From Micropterix aruncella (lineage: Eukaryota > Arthropoda > Insecta > Lepidoptera > Micropterigidae), in contig OX155952.1 of assembly GCA_944548615.1 (NCBI GenBank), positions 38,374,350 to 38,438,349 on the forward strand: 64,000 bases of DNA. The letters run 5' to 3'. Below the pieces are notes generated by a model, which saw only the letters and a program-made list of their open reading frames with translations, did not search any database and was not told the DNA's origin. Of the stretch, positions 32,505 through 45,033 are shown piece by piece. Every line of letters begins with the position of its first letter. Position 1 is the stretch's first letter. The translations under genes and the position numbers were made by a program.

Positions 32505-33110
32505 CTTTTTAAGCTATTGCATAGCTTTTATCGCGGGCCTAGGCCAGCGCGGCGACCGAATGAAGAAATTTCTTAACGAAAATTAATGATTTTAAACTGA
32601 TAATTACGTCTAAACGAGTACTGCTTACGATTCAAAAAAAATATATGTCAAACAAGAACATTTTCCTAATATTCTTAGCTTTGAATATTTTAGATTTTGT
32701 TTATATTACATAGTGTAATTAATTTGTGAAATTAGGTCTAACCGAACACAAAAACGACTACTACGCAAATACTATCTGGCGTATTATTTTGAAACCTGCA
32801 CCATTTTAAAGATAATTTAATTATCTATATTTTTATCTACGATTTTTTTTTTAATAATCCGGTTTTTTTGCTTTATCGAATAAAAAATTCGTGCGCGGCG
32901 CTCTATCGGAAGACGTTTAAATTATTCCGAATTATTTGCTTCCGCAGCCGCAAATGATTCGGAATAATTTCAACGTTTTCCGATAGAGCGCAGTTATCTG
33001 ATATCAGAAAAAATAAAATAAATAAATAATTATAATTGCATAAGTTGTTAAAAATGTTATGCAATAGCTTTACCGCGGCAGTCCCCGAGTGCCACGCGTA
33101 TTTTTTTATT
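32505..33110 (-). mobile_element. ~600-bp repeat R6, copy B
   Basis: Reverse-complement copy of 14226-14830 with high similarity. Its internal hairpin is more complete: GCGCTCTATCGGAA..ACGTT with AAATTATTCCGAATCATTTG pairs with its inverse over about 43 bp (about 32900-32995). The frame at 32903-33127 lies across the hairpin and is not a gene. Confidence 0.78.
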
Positions 33111-33111
33111 T

Positions 33112-34735
33112 GTGATAGTAATAGCACAAAATAGTTTTTATTGTATTTTGCGATGCATAATTAATGCATGCGTTGACTGCTTTTTTTATTCGGTTTCATT
33201 ATTAGAGTGTGTGTTTAGCCCTGACCAAGTATTAGGTATCTCTTATTTTGACCAAATACTGAATATTTTCTATTACATGTAGTAGGTATGTCATTGGAAC
33301 AGCTATAAACTATAAAACTTGTTAAAATGAAGCTTAATGTTTATATAACTAACTAACTATAAAAATCGATGCTAAGTGTCTCATCACATAATTGATAATA
33401 GTATTAAATTCTTAAAACTACAGTTTGAGTCGTAATAAAATTGATTTGTCTTGAATTATGAAATTATATGTTCCTTCAAATAAGAAATACTATTGATTAA
33501 AGGAGGCAATTAAAAATAATTATAAAAATGTAATAGTCAATAAAATGGTAAAAATATCGTCAAATAAATAAAATCGAGAACTCGTTAAAAATATACAATT
33601 CTCTCTCAATTAGGTAGCCTTTTAATTTCGATTTAAACGGGGATATTTTCCCGTTGCTACATATTTTTTTTTATATTTTCGAGCAATTGAATGTAACACA
33701 CCTTTCTAGGGTAATACGGATCCATTTTGAATAAGTCGAAAGAGGGACAGGGTAATATCTGCATAAGCTAATTAACAATCGTGTTGATGCTAGTCAAATC
33801 TTGGAGCAGATAATTTTCTTCGTGCCCCCTCGACCAGCTCGCTCTCATCGTTCCTTTCAACTACCAATTGTCAATTCTAACTATGCACAAAATGCTTTTC
33901 TTTATAGAGCTTATCATCATTACAACTCGGTGTTTATGAATGTTATTATATTTGCCACAACCCAAATATATTAAAAAATCTAATTATGGATATATTGCAA
34001 TTTAATTAAGTAATCTGTTTATTATGAAAATAGTTATTCTCCTCTTATCTTTGTATTTACATAACTTATTCTTTTTTTCTATTTTTCGTTGTCATAAAAT
34101 GTGTCATTGCATAATTATATATTTTATTTTCTTATTACCATCTATTTAATAATTAATTCATTTATTACTAAAGTAATATACATGTTTATAAATCTATTTA
34201 CTTTTTTTTCTGCTCTACATTATATTTACTCTTTTAATACTTCGGTCTGTTTAGTAACTTAGCACTTTTCAGAATATTTTCTGTTTATTTTTAAAAAAAT
34301 CACTTTTCACTTTAAAAAATGCTTATATATAAACTTTTCTTTTATATAGAATAACACGCTATATTATGACCGTTTACTTGGTGGAAACATATAAATGGTT
34401 TATGTTTGTTATATTTTGATTAAGTAAATATGGTTTTTGTACCTACTATGTGTTTCCTGAATAAAATAAAATAAAGTAAAGTAATATTAAACTATGCCTA
34501 CATCTGGTAAAATGAGAATGAAATCCTTTTGGGTCTTCAACTCTCCAATATTTTATTATATTAACTTTATACATTCAAAAATATATAGTGATGGTAGAGT
34601 GAGTAACCTGAGATTTTCGAGTGAGTATAAGAGTGATGGTAAAGTGTGTATTTGTGAGTGATAATAAATAGTAATTCATTAAAAGTAATGATTATTATTA
34701 TTATGGTATTAAACGGTGTATCAACCTGATTTTTA
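33112..34735. other. AT-rich, no gene seen
   Basis: No supported feature. Confidence 0.5.
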
Positions 34736-34739
34736 GACA

Positions 34740-35090
34740 ACTGCCCACCAAAAAGGATGTGTAATATTTTTAGGGTTCATCTATGTATGGTTCCCGTTAC
34801 CTTATTCCACCATAACTTCTAATTGCTTTTTAAAGGATTTAGAAGTGTATCATATTGTTCGAATCGTTATGTCAATCCGAGTATCATAGGATACCGTAAC
34901 TATCCAAATATCAATTAAGTTTTTGTCTAAATGTTCAAATGTCAATAAATTAACATAAATATATCGTGTTTAGTGTCAAATAAAGGTCTGATTGAGTACA
35001 ATCCGGAAATATACATGTAATTATATGGATAAATACATAACATACAAGTATTTCTTTAAAAAAACGTAATAGAAATAATTATAAATACCA
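34740..35090 (+). repeat. Interspersed repeat R7, copy B
   Basis: See 26735-27150. This copy lacks the TATATA expansion of copy A and ends at the same AAAAAAACGTAAT segment. Confidence 0.6.
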
Positions 35091-35236
35091 TAGCTCACTT
35101 TCTGTGACGACATGGTGTTTTTATTCTTTTTCATACATTTACTTCTTCAATGGAATTGAGAGAAAAACGTGTGTATTCACAGGTTAGTAATCCCAAGGTA
35201 AAGCGACCTGACGGGTAATCCATGAGTCTAAGTAAG

Positions 35237-35740
35237 TTAATTTTTAATTCGAACGATTTTCTCTGGGCTCTGGTGAATAATTCGTCTGGGATTATAGCCC
35301 AAAAACAAGGCATGCGCAATGCGGCTGCCGTAGGAGAATTCAGGTCGGAAACTTCGACTCACAAAGTACGGCACCGGGATTACCAGGCGTTTACGTCCAT
35401 AAAGTATCTTGAAACATGTCTCGGCGTGTTTGTAGGTCAGACACAGCGGAGGATAGTGGCGCTCCGTCGCGTCGCTCGCGGCGAGCGGGGAGTCGCCGTG
35501 GGCGGGCGCGAGCCAGACAAACTTGCAGCCATTGAAACGGATTGCATCGCCGGCGTATATCGATTTGTTTTCGACAGCCTTATACGAATTGTCAGCTACG
35601 AAGACATATTGGCCCGACTGGACCGCTCCGAGTTGCCGCACAAAGTCCGCGCAACTGGCGCATCATACGGCGTTTTGCAGTACTTACGACTCCGTATCTG
35701 ATCGTGAGAGCCACGCACGAGTTGCTTACAACTTCAAATT
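35237..35740 (-). other. Candidate host coding exon(s), minus strand, function unknown
   Basis: A minus-strand frame at 35237-35641 (134 codons) has protein-like composition: RQLGAVQSGQYVFVADNSYK, AVENKSIYAGDAIRFNGCKF, VWLAPAHGDSPLAASDATER, YKHAETCFKILYG. It is GC-rich with C/G third positions unlike the flanks. The frame opens upstream of the first GTG codon, so there is no ATG start; the segment might begin at an AG at about 35658. Just upstream, GEFEVVSNSCVALTIRYGV (about 35752-35696) is also readable and ends at a GTAAGT donor-like site. The two frames differ, so either an intron/frameshift separates them or it is a pseudogene. I know no family that fits. It is the best candidate for non-transposon protein coding in the window, but tentative. 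Confidence 0.35.
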
Positions 35741-36009
35741 CGCCGTCTAAGATACCGAGTCAGCATTTTTGGAAATGCACCACTGCGCTTCATTGTAAAG
35801 TCATACAAAATCTTTCACATCATCTTCAATTCTGTCCTAACAGACCTAGTGAACTATATGTATACAGTTATCGTAAGCAAAGAATTCATTTCTTATTTGA
35901 GGGGGTTGCGCAGTAGTTGTGTTTGTGTTAATATAAAACCCACCTCCATTTGGGCAACAAAAATACTTGCGTGTACTTATCAGCTTTGTGGAAAAAGTAT
36001 TCAGCGCTC

Positions 36010-36255
36010 ACTGAAAAAAATGGGGTGTGTCACCCCAAGACTTTCCCGGCTGTTAACCGAGGACTGATTTCATTTAAATATAAATTTCATACATAACAAT
36101 AATGAGCGCCCTCTCTCGACCAGCGGTTAACCTGGGGGACCCATTGAGACGTCTCAGGCAACGCGGTTAGTTTCTGGTCTAGCCTTGGGCGACTCGGCGT
36201 TAATGTCAGGTTAAAATTCGTATATGGCGGAGTTTAAATATTATTAGTGCTGCTT
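36010..36255 (+). repeat. S2 retroposon, 5' fragment
   Basis: GTGTGTCACCCCAAGACTTT CCCGG and, at the other end, ATGGCGGAGTTTAAATATTA TTAG match the S2 start and the region before the CA tract of copy A (5185 onward). It ends where a W1 fragment begins. Confidence 0.55.
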
Positions 36256-36261
36256 GTATAT

Positions 36262-36345
36262 GAATATGGGGAGCTAATGGGCCCTTGCTGAGTTGGCCAC
36301 GAAGACCCATTCTGTTCCGGGTTGCGACGAGCAATAGACCAGGCT
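36262..36345 (+). repeat. W1 retroposon, 5' fragment
   Basis: GGGAGCTAATGGGCCCTTGC through CCCATTCTGTTCCGGGTTG, i.e. the first ~70 bases of W1 only. The right side joins the mariner-like repeat. Confidence 0.75.
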
Positions 36346-36349
36346 CGGT

Positions 36350-36690
36350 TAGTTAATCACGAGCTTTTCCATCGTTGTTTGCAGTTCCTAACAGTACACA
36401 TATACCGTAATTGTATAGCCAGACTGTGAGAAACTGTAATAGAAAACACCGGCACAGGATCTCATATTTGAAAATACCGCAAATTTTCAACTTTGCCATG
36501 GTAGCACAAACGAAAATATTTAAGCAAAAACAAACGACAGAAAGACAAATAAACAGCTGATTATTAAAAAATAATAACATGGCCTTAAAATAAAATTTAT
36601 TTAAATTTGAAATTCCAACTCAACCCCAAGTTATCTAAGTTCAAATTGGACAGTGTGAAAAAACAGCAAATTCATAGTTAAAGACTCGAT
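36350..36690 (-). repeat. mariner-associated repeat, copy B
   Basis: The minus strand matches 10290-10620 including ATGGCAAAGTTGAAAATTTG (about 36500-36481) and GCTCGTGATT. In copy A this segment leads into mariner transposase sequence; here the transposase part is missing. Confidence 0.6.
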
Positions 36691-36699
36691 ATATGAAGG

Positions 36700-37888
36700 G
36701 TTACGGCGAAGAACGATCAATATCAACTTTTTGAAATTGTGTAATTCTAATTTCAAAAATTACTAACTTAACATTTGACTCTATCAATAGGTTGGCTAAC
36801 TTTGTAGTCATTTATTCATAAGAGTTGCCATCGCTATACTAAAAGCACATATTTTATTTTTTTATTTTTATTTTATTTTATTTAGGAAACAAACAGTTAC
36901 AATAGGTACTTATACTAAATTTCTTATAAAGCATGTGACAATAACCAAAATCATGTTTCCGAAAGTTAAACAAGTCAACAAAAGTTTTATATATAAATTT
37001 ATAAATTTTATAATCAAAGAAAGAGAAGAAATAAATAGAAAAATATTTAACTATGTTAATCTATATACAGAACACGTCCGCCATCCGCCGATTCCAGTGC
37101 ACAATGATCAGTGACCAGTACTCGAATGGAACGGCGGACCAGAACAGCGATCTGACGCAGTTGGGATGATTATGTTGTACAATTACGCCACTGACTAACG
37201 GATTTAGTTTGTTAATTTTAAATAATTTTTCAAATTTTTTGGCCATTTTTTTGACAATTTTGAGTAGCATTTTTTAATTATTCTGACTTTTTCTGATTTT
37301 AATTTCTTGATTATTTTATCGATTATTTTAATTTGTGGTTTTAGTAAATAAATCTTAAAAATGATGTTGATGCCCTAAAAGCAATAATGAAGTAACTGTA
37401 TGTACGTGGTGATAAATTTAAATATTGTAAAAACGGACTAATAGACTGAAATTTAAATGTACCCAAATATTAAGTTTCTACAATCTGTTAGGATTTTTTT
37501 TTGAAATAAACTGAAATTGAAAAAAATTAAATAAATTGAAATATATCGGATCCAATATGTGGGGTCGGATCGTCAATGGTAGCTTTATGAATATTATTAC
37601 CAAACCGAACAACACTGTAAAATTAAAATTAGATCTAATATCTAGAAATTAATCTAATATTGTACAAAAATTTGAACATGAATCTGAAGATCTTCATCAA
37701 AAAGAAGATGTTAAAACAAAAGAAAAAAGAGGAGGAAGAAATCACAGATTTAGTACTGTTACACGATCATCTATCATTAATACTCCAGTACCTACCAACG
37801 CATTAGAAACCAACAAATCAGATAAAAAAAAGAAGAAGAAAAAGAAGACTCGATTGTTTGTAGTCTGTAAGTTTGTTTGTAGACTGTA
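36700..37888. other. AT-rich, GA-rich patch; no gene seen
   Basis: A GA-rich stretch at about 37690-37850 gives Lys/Glu-rich or Phe-rich frames. No domain recognised. Confidence 0.45.
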
Positions 37889-37891
37889 AAG

Positions 37892-38138
37892 TTTCACAAT
37901 GGGCTGGTTTATTATCATACGACAATCTCTTACAACCAACCCTACTGTTTATATGTATGTATATGTGCGCGAAACATATATGGAAGTGTGTGTCTTGTTA
38001 TTGCATTCGATCGACAGAATTAAAAATGCAATTCATTTCACTTTATCCCAACGGAAAATAGTGACCCAGTTGGGAATCAAACCCAAAAATCTCACAATGT
38101 AAGATAGGCGACCTAACCACTATGCCACCTGAACACAA
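37892..38138 (-). mobile_element. tRNA-derived SINE, copy 3
   Basis: Reverse complement of the SINE. The tail (TTTCACAATGGGCTGGTTTA) is at 37893 and the tRNA head at about 38063-38138, with GTGGTTAGGTCGCC and GGTTTGATTCCCAACTGGGT on the minus strand. The final palindrome is cut in half at its centre. Confidence 0.8.
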
Positions 38139-38139
38139 T

Positions 38140-41100
38140 AATCTCCTAGACAACGATGGATTTGACCGGATTAATTTACGTTATGTATAACTTGTAATGA
38201 TTTAACCGAACCTCATCATGTACATTGGTGACAGATTGATCGGGGTGTTATTTATGGATATCAGCATCGGCCGCGATGCGATGCAATTCCGAGTTGCATG
38301 ATTGGATTTCACGGCGGCGACGCCATTGTTCCGTAGAGATGTGCACTGTGCTATAATAGAGCTGTGCAGGCGCGTTGTGTTGTGATATGGTTACGTTCGA
38401 TTGCAAGCATCACTTGTGCCGGTGCATTATAACTCCGGGGGGGACGTCGGTATGTATATAGCGGATCTGTTTTGTCCCCGCTTACGCTTTGGCGGTCCAC
38501 GGCCGGCAAGGCAGCATCGCCTCCGCGGATGTCATTAATCACACATTTACAAACTGCCTCGGTAGTTTTATACCCTCTGAGTTGCAAACTCAAGGAGAGT
38601 TCAAAAGTGGTTCATTGCCGTATTTCACCTCGTTACTACTGAGCCGACTTCCATGAACTTCGTAGCGAGAGTATCGAAGTACGGTAGGACAGATCCGGTC
38701 AATCTGGTAGCTTTCAAATCATATACATTCAAAGTTATTTCGACATTAGTACATAATACTTTGAACAAATATTATTACATAATTTTATTATTGAACGCAA
38801 TGAACAAAACTAGTGGTTACGAAATCGGTAATAATGATTTAGTAGATAGCCTCTTCAGATTAAAATAATTCTAAATATCGGTAATTGAGGTTGCTGAAGA
38901 AAGAAACTGACCACATAATTTATGATAATCGTATTATATACTTACACCTATAAAGTCAATCAATAATTATTTGATATGATAAAATAAGGAATATATCAGA
39001 ATATTAATTTACTTTAGAATATTTTGACGTCAGAATTATCAATTAGTTGTCATAGTTGTTACGAAAACCACCACAAATACAATGTATATTCAATTCTCGC
39101 ATCGGGAGCGAACAAAAGGCGAATCGATCGTTGTCGAATATAGACATCTGCTACAAGGGAATTCATTGCACATACATAGGAGTGAATATTCAGCTGTGAC
39201 AGCTGCAATCTGCCCATTTTTATAGCGTCACAGCGATCGTGGCACATTCGTCTTCGGGGGAAAACGGCTGCGCGTTCATCCAATTGCATCACGTACTACT
39301 CTGCGGCATGGCCGCTTCGGAAAGCCACTGCAATCTATAAAATACGCTCGCTTTCTGCCGCGTTTATTTAATTACCGCCATTTCGAGCAGTCGCGAATTC
39401 ATTTTCATTTTCATTAGTGCAGCATTTTATGCGCGGTCGCCGGATGGATTATTAACCGGAATGAATCAGCTAGAAATTAAATACTTCGATGCAGCAGATA
39501 TTTTCTGGGGCACTGCCGAAGCTAAACGGATTGCGCGATCGGATAAACTTTTTAATTGGAAAACGATAAATGAGAACATTGATCATTTTCCCTAGACTTG
39601 ATCCCCGTGTGACTTCTTTCTATAGTGAAATCAAAAATTTGGCTCGTTTGGTTAAAAAAAAAACAGTTCTACTAGCCTTGGATCTAGAAGGGAGGCAAAT
39701 GGGGGTACCTGCCCCGAAGAGCAATTTAAGGGGGCGCCAAATATATGTCTAACGGACCTTAAGTCCATTACATGCGATCAACAAATGCATCGACTTCCAG
39801 TGAAATCCACTGACACAATTCAGCTATTATTTTGACTCGTGTAGCTATGAATCAGCACGATGAAACAATACTTTTACTCGGAATATTTTCGGATTGCATC
39901 ATTTCACGGCCTATTTAAACCGGCGAAAAAGCAACCAAATTATCATTCCCCGAGTGATCACCTTCCCCCAAGGTTGCGACGGCATATCCGGTACCCCTCT
40001 TACGAGGTCGCTCAGCGGATCTCGAAACATCTCGTCTCGAAACATCAGTCTGTAATCCCACAGACTCGAGCCGTGCCCAGTACAAGATACTAGAAGCACA
40101 CATACAATCCTCATCCGTATATCCTCGTAACCGCAGTCGCGCATCTATATACTCGCGTCCACGTAAACTGTTCGGAAAGCGTTATAGCTGGCAATATCAA
40201 ATCTTCGATCAATAAATTCCTTCTACTTCATTCAAGACCGCCTTTAAATACGGATATAACTCGTAAGTTGACACCACCACCTCACACCGAATAAACTTGG
40301 AGTCTTGTGAGGGGTGGTCCCTCACATATGTCTTTAAAAAGAACTTGTTTTACCTACTAAAGCGCGTAGCATCCAGCGGTCATTTTATTAGTTCGGGGTT
40401 CGCAGAATACTTTGCATCGGTGTTCATACCGCGATTACTATTTCTAAACGTTTGCAGCTCGTCGTGACTCTGCCTGCCATCGTTGACGAGGTCGGTATGA
40501 ATTTGCATTCCTTAGCGATGACGATGTAAAGTTTACTATCGGAAATCTGAAATCGAAACTTTCGGTAGGCCCTGACGGCGTGTCCAATTATATTCCGAAA
40601 TAGCAGAATGCACAGCTGTTATTCTCCGACTAACTCTGTGGTCTCCCAGATTTCCGCGATTCCTTGTTGTTCCATTGAAGGTTAAATTCAAATAAGATAG
40701 GGGTGTAATATAAAGGCGCCCGTCATAACGTTTATACAACACTTGCGATTCAAATAAAACGTAATATAGGATTCGGGTTTCAATTCCATCATTTCTTCAG
40801 TTGCAATTAATGGCTATACCATTTGGGCATGTTTAATTCTGATACTCGCCCAGCAAAATTACATTACTTATTGTTACGCATTATATTTAATAACGATAAC
40901 GAAGTTACGCAAAGCGGCGCAAAACCCCTCGTCCAAGCAGACCCATCAGATTCAATGGAAAACCACGTTAATATCTGAAACGATTTGCATTTTAAGTTGT
41001 TATAAATATTTATTTATATATTCAATGCACAAATCACATATAATAAGTATAGGAAAATAAAATTAGGATTTTTAAAATTGGTGTTTACGAGATTTAACAG

Positions 41101-41285
41101 AGAATCAGAGAGGATGAAAGGGCGATTGTGTATATAATCGACTATTTGTTATTCTTGTAACTAGGTATTACGATTAGCCTTCCTCCCGTCTTCGGAGTCT
41201 AATCCGAAGCCTAAATATTTATTTGAACATACCCGACGATAGCGACTTCTTTGCTTCACCGATTCACAAACACAATAGGAGAACA
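38140..41285. other. Mostly single-copy-looking, GC-richer; no gene established
   Basis: Longest part of the window without a recognised repeat. Several patches (38270-38600, 39090-39480, 39940-40040) are GC-richer and could be conserved non-coding or exonic DNA. All frames are under 85 codons and show no domain. A TATAAAA at about 39337 has no supported promoter partner. Confidence 0.4.
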
Positions 41286-41287
41286 GT

Positions 41288-41465
41288 TTCCCCTAGGAGT
41301 CAACCTTTGGGCGCTCCTGGACGGTTTGCTCACCATGCGGCATCAGCCAATCAATTGTGCATTCTGACCGATAGCCTGGGGAGTCTGGAAACAGTACTGT
41401 CTCCTTTAGAGCGGGGGTAGTTGTTTACCTTACGGCAGCAGCTCTTGAAACGACCAATCGACCAA
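41288..41465 (+). repeat. W1 retroposon, internal fragment
   Basis: CCCCTAGGAGTCAACCTTTG, CTCCTGGACGGTTTGCTCAC, GGGGAGTCTGGAAACAGTAC and GCTCTTGAAACGACC match the middle of W1. Faces the inverted fragment at 41662-41862. Confidence 0.75.
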
Positions 41466-41661
41466 TTCGGAAGTAAATTCTCATAGTAAGCTAAACAAAA
41501 TCTTTGGTGTGGATGCTACGTGTATCTGTTATCAGATTGCTAGAGAAACAATCTTGCTAAGCAAAGTTGGAATCTATTGTGATCTGAGGATGCTTATTTG
41601 TCTATGCTAGAAAAGAAGAAGAAGAAGACATAGAATAAGAAAAATAAGAAGGAGAAGAAGA

Positions 41662-41862
41662 AGTCGTTTCAAGAGCAGTTACCGTAGGGTCAACAACTAC
41701 CTCCGCTCTATAGGAGACAGTATTATTTCCAAACCCCCCCGGCTGTCGGTCAGAATTCACACTCGATTGGCTGACGCCGCACGGTGCGCAAACCATCCAG
41801 GTGCACCCGAAGGTTGACTCCTATGGAAAACTGGCCAGAAGGCCAGAGTCCTTACCCAGAGA
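41662..41862 (-). repeat. W1 retroposon, internal fragment, inverted partner
   Basis: Minus strand of the same W1 interval (GTTTCAAGAGCAGTTACCGT to AGGTTGACTCC). With 41288-41465 it forms a ~180-bp inverted repeat around a 200-bp spacer that contains AAG-rich tracts (about 41608-41660). Confidence 0.75.
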
Positions 41863-41864
41863 GA

Positions 41865-42510
41865 ATATAATATACAATGATACAACGCGTTCTCACTTGT
41901 ATAATAGTGTAGTTCTTTCGATTTGTATCTCTTATTCGGTTGTGGCGTATGCTGAGAGTCGGCGTGGGGGCTAGACCGCAACGCGTCTGTCTACTGTACT
42001 CCAGTCAAGTAGCTAGCGGGAAGCTTATCCACTTGAGCTCGACTCTCGAGTCGCGGCTCTTCTGCCGTCGACAATACGCCCGAACCGCGACTTATTGCCC
42101 GCACGGTGCGATGCGAAGCCCGACGCCGACCGCCTAGCTGCTATATTTTCCCCCATCATTGATAAAGTAAACGTCGAGACGGGAGGGCCTAACGGTCCGC
42201 CCACTGCCAAACTTCGCCTGCTCCTATCTCTCTCCCTCGATAATTTACCCCTGTCTGTCGAAACATCGATAACGTTTCGCCTCGTTCTAACGGAAATATA
42301 TTTATCCTTGTTTATGGAAAGTGACAAGCTTTGGGCGATGGTCAAGGGCAACTATGCCGGAGATGAATTGGATTTCTTTCGACACTATTTTTTCTTCCTC
42401 CCTTTCTTTTATATCGTTATTACAAGTCATACTTAGCATACAGGTATCTAATATAAATCATGGTGGCTTTCTTTTATGTGCGTATGTGCATCTGTGTGCA
42501 TGCGTATGTA
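41865..42510. other. No supported gene; moderately GC-rich
   Basis: Overlapping open frames on both strands (42025-42351 minus; 42095-42436 plus, 113 codons) reflect local GC content. I see no domain, signal peptide or membrane pattern worth calling. Confidence 0.4.
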
Positions 42511-42514
42511 TGTA

Positions 42515-42728
42515 GGGGGAAGTCCCCTAACGTCGAACAGCACCTAGCGTCGGACACTAATAGTATCTCGATAAGTCGCGGCGCGATCGATACAAAGACA
42601 TAGGAAAAGGAAAAGCGTACGCTTCCCCGCACTCTTTTCCTACGTCTTCTTATTGATCGCGCCGCGACTTGTCGAGATACTATTAGTGTCCGACACTAGG
42701 TGCCGTCCGGCGTTAGGGGACTTCCCCC
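42515..42728. mobile_element. Foldback MITE, 214 bp, TA flanks, copy 1
   Basis: TA at 42513-42514 and 42729-42730. The arms run GGGGGAAGTCCCCTAACGTC, GGACACTAATAGTATCTCGA and TAAGTCGCGGCGCGATCGAT, and are repeated inverted to 42728 (about 85-bp arms). The inner part AGGAAAAGGAAAAGCGTACG is partly self-complementary too. TA duplication suggests a Tc1/mariner-type mobiliser. A second copy is at 55435-55640. Confidence 0.88.
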
Positions 42729-43000
42729 TATGCATTTATATAAGCATGTATATGTATATGTATGTATATTACATATAGTATAATACGTATGTATATTGTA
42801 TATAGTATTATAACTAATATTTATCCTTATATCGAAATATTAAATACGATTTTACTTTTTGCCATATAGATCCCACGTTTTCCCCCCTTTCCCTTTACTA
42901 TATGTACTTACACTGATAAATGTAAATTTGCTTGTTTTCTTTTAATCATTTTTTTTTAATAATTATGCTATACGTATCAACGGATATGTATGAATGTATA

Positions 43001-43604
43001 TGTTACGGTCAGAGTAATAAGTGCGGTTATTATTAATAATTACCGGGAATTATTAATAATAACCGCATCATTTGGTCAATGTGATAAATTCCGGTGAAAT
43101 AATCACAAATTCCGGTTATTATTAATAATTTATGGACGGTTGTGGTTAAAGTAATAAATGCTTCGATTAAAGGTATAGGGAATACGTAATAGGTACCTAA
43201 TTTTATATAATAATTTTATATAATATCAGAAAGTTTGCAATCAGCCATAGTGTCATTTTGTTTTTAGAATTTTTAATAAAACGAAGCATTTAAGTGTCAC
43301 AAAAGCCTACCATGTAAAAATAAATAATAGGTTTAGGGAATACGTTATAGGTACCTAATTTTATATAATATCAGAAAGTTTGCGATCAGCCATAGTTTAA
43401 TGTTGTTTTTAGAATGTTTAATAAAACGAAGCATTTATTAAGCAATTATTACTTTAACCAAAACAGTCCATAAATTATTAATAATAACCGGTTAAAGTGA
43501 TTATTTCACCAGAATTTATCACATTGACCAAATGATGCGGTTATTATTAATAATTCCCGGTAATTATTCATAATAACCGCACTTATTACTCTGACCGTAA
43601 CATA
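43001..43604. mobile_element. Foldback MITE, 604 bp, ~150-bp arms with inner palindromes
   Basis: TA at 42999-43000 and 43605-43606. The arms begin TGTTACGGTCAGAGTAATAA and match for about 150 bp. Each arm contains a 44-bp palindrome (GCGGTTATTATTAATAATT, CCGG, then its inverse). The interior holds a direct duplication: GGGAATACGT.ATAGGTACCT to ACGAAGCATTTA at about 43178-43290 and again at 43333-43438. No ORF. Confidence 0.88.
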
Positions 43605-43609
43605 TACAT

Positions 43610-45030
43610 GGCTATACTAGTTTTATCCTAAAAAGTTTTTTTCATTTAAAAAAATCGTGCTCTGTACATTTTAGGTAATAATTAAATTAATTAAATAAAT
43701 AAATAAATTATCTATCGGAAAAATGTAGTTTTTCGATGCGTATTTCGCTTTAAATGAAATTTATTTATATCTCGAGTATAGAGAGAGGATTGAGTGGTAA
43801 TTAATGTATTACTTAATTTACATTACATTACATTTTCGTCGTGTCCAATTGACGGCTAAAGACCGCTCTTGGACGTGTCAAAATAATTGTGCTAGGTAAT
43901 AAGTCTCGTTGCTACTCTTTACTGAACATACATAGGTAGTCAAGAATTAACTACTAGATTGTCAAACTATAAATATAAATAATCAAAATAGAAGCCTAAT
44001 ATTTGAAGTAGTTAGTAATTTGAAAAGATACGTAGTAAAATTATTCATCGTAATATTCAAATTGTCAGTAAAATGTTAAATAATCAAATTAAATCTACGT
44101 TATGCATTTTAAACTAAAAGTACATATATAAGACCATATAAAATAATCAGACAATAAGGCTCTACTTTTTTAAGTAATTTAAATAGGCACAATATTTGAA
44201 AAATCATGGCCCTCAAATTCGCCCAGATTATAGAAAGGGTGGCCTATCAGCATGTCTAGCATCTCAGCAGCATAATTTCTATTAATTGCTGTATTTGCAG
44301 CATCGCATGCGTCAAATTTATAATGTAGTGTTTTCTGGTATAGAATATCTTCTTTCCATTGCGCAAAGAAGATATTCGTTAATGTAAAGTATATACCTAA
44401 ATATGAACATTACATTAAGTGACAATGAGCAGTAGAATTTAACCCCTAGACCCCCAATTGACCGATATCGGCCACAACACGATTCAGCGTGACGGCCCCG
44501 TTTTAATTTAATTTTGATTTAAATTTGTTTTATTTTATTATGTTACTTAATATGTTTTATTTTAATTATGGGTAGAGTGTTTTGGCAGTAATTAATGTTT
44601 TGGTGAGACATTGTCATAATTCATTTTTTTTACTAATTTTTACTAAAATTTTTTGGAACATCAACTTGTCAATCGGCTGAGGGGCCGAGGCCTGAATGGT
44701 ATAGACGGCACTAAGGGCGGCACAGAGTGTTATGAGAAGGAATAGTGCAGCAGTGGTCAAAAAATGAGGTTATCAATTCTGTTGTTTTTTAAAAAATATT
44801 TGTTACCTCAGAACTCCGTCATTTATAACCGAATTTAAAAATTCTTTTTTCATTTGAAAGGATATACTTTCAGATTCTTCTCATTTTTCAAATCAAATTC
44901 CCGTCTGATGATGGCATCCATGAGGAATTGAGGGAACTCCTCAAATATTATCATATGAAGTTGAAAATTTACATGTCGGTTCAGTTACGACCACAATGCA
45001 TTGTTCATGGTAAGCATGACCTGATTCTAC
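43610..45030. other. No gene seen
   Basis: AT-rich. Nothing recognised. Confidence 0.5.
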
Positions 45031-45033
45031 ACC

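Noticed and set aside
42025..42436. Overlapping 108- and 113-codon frames on opposite strands
   Set aside because: No domain, no recognisable start context, and both explained by local base composition.
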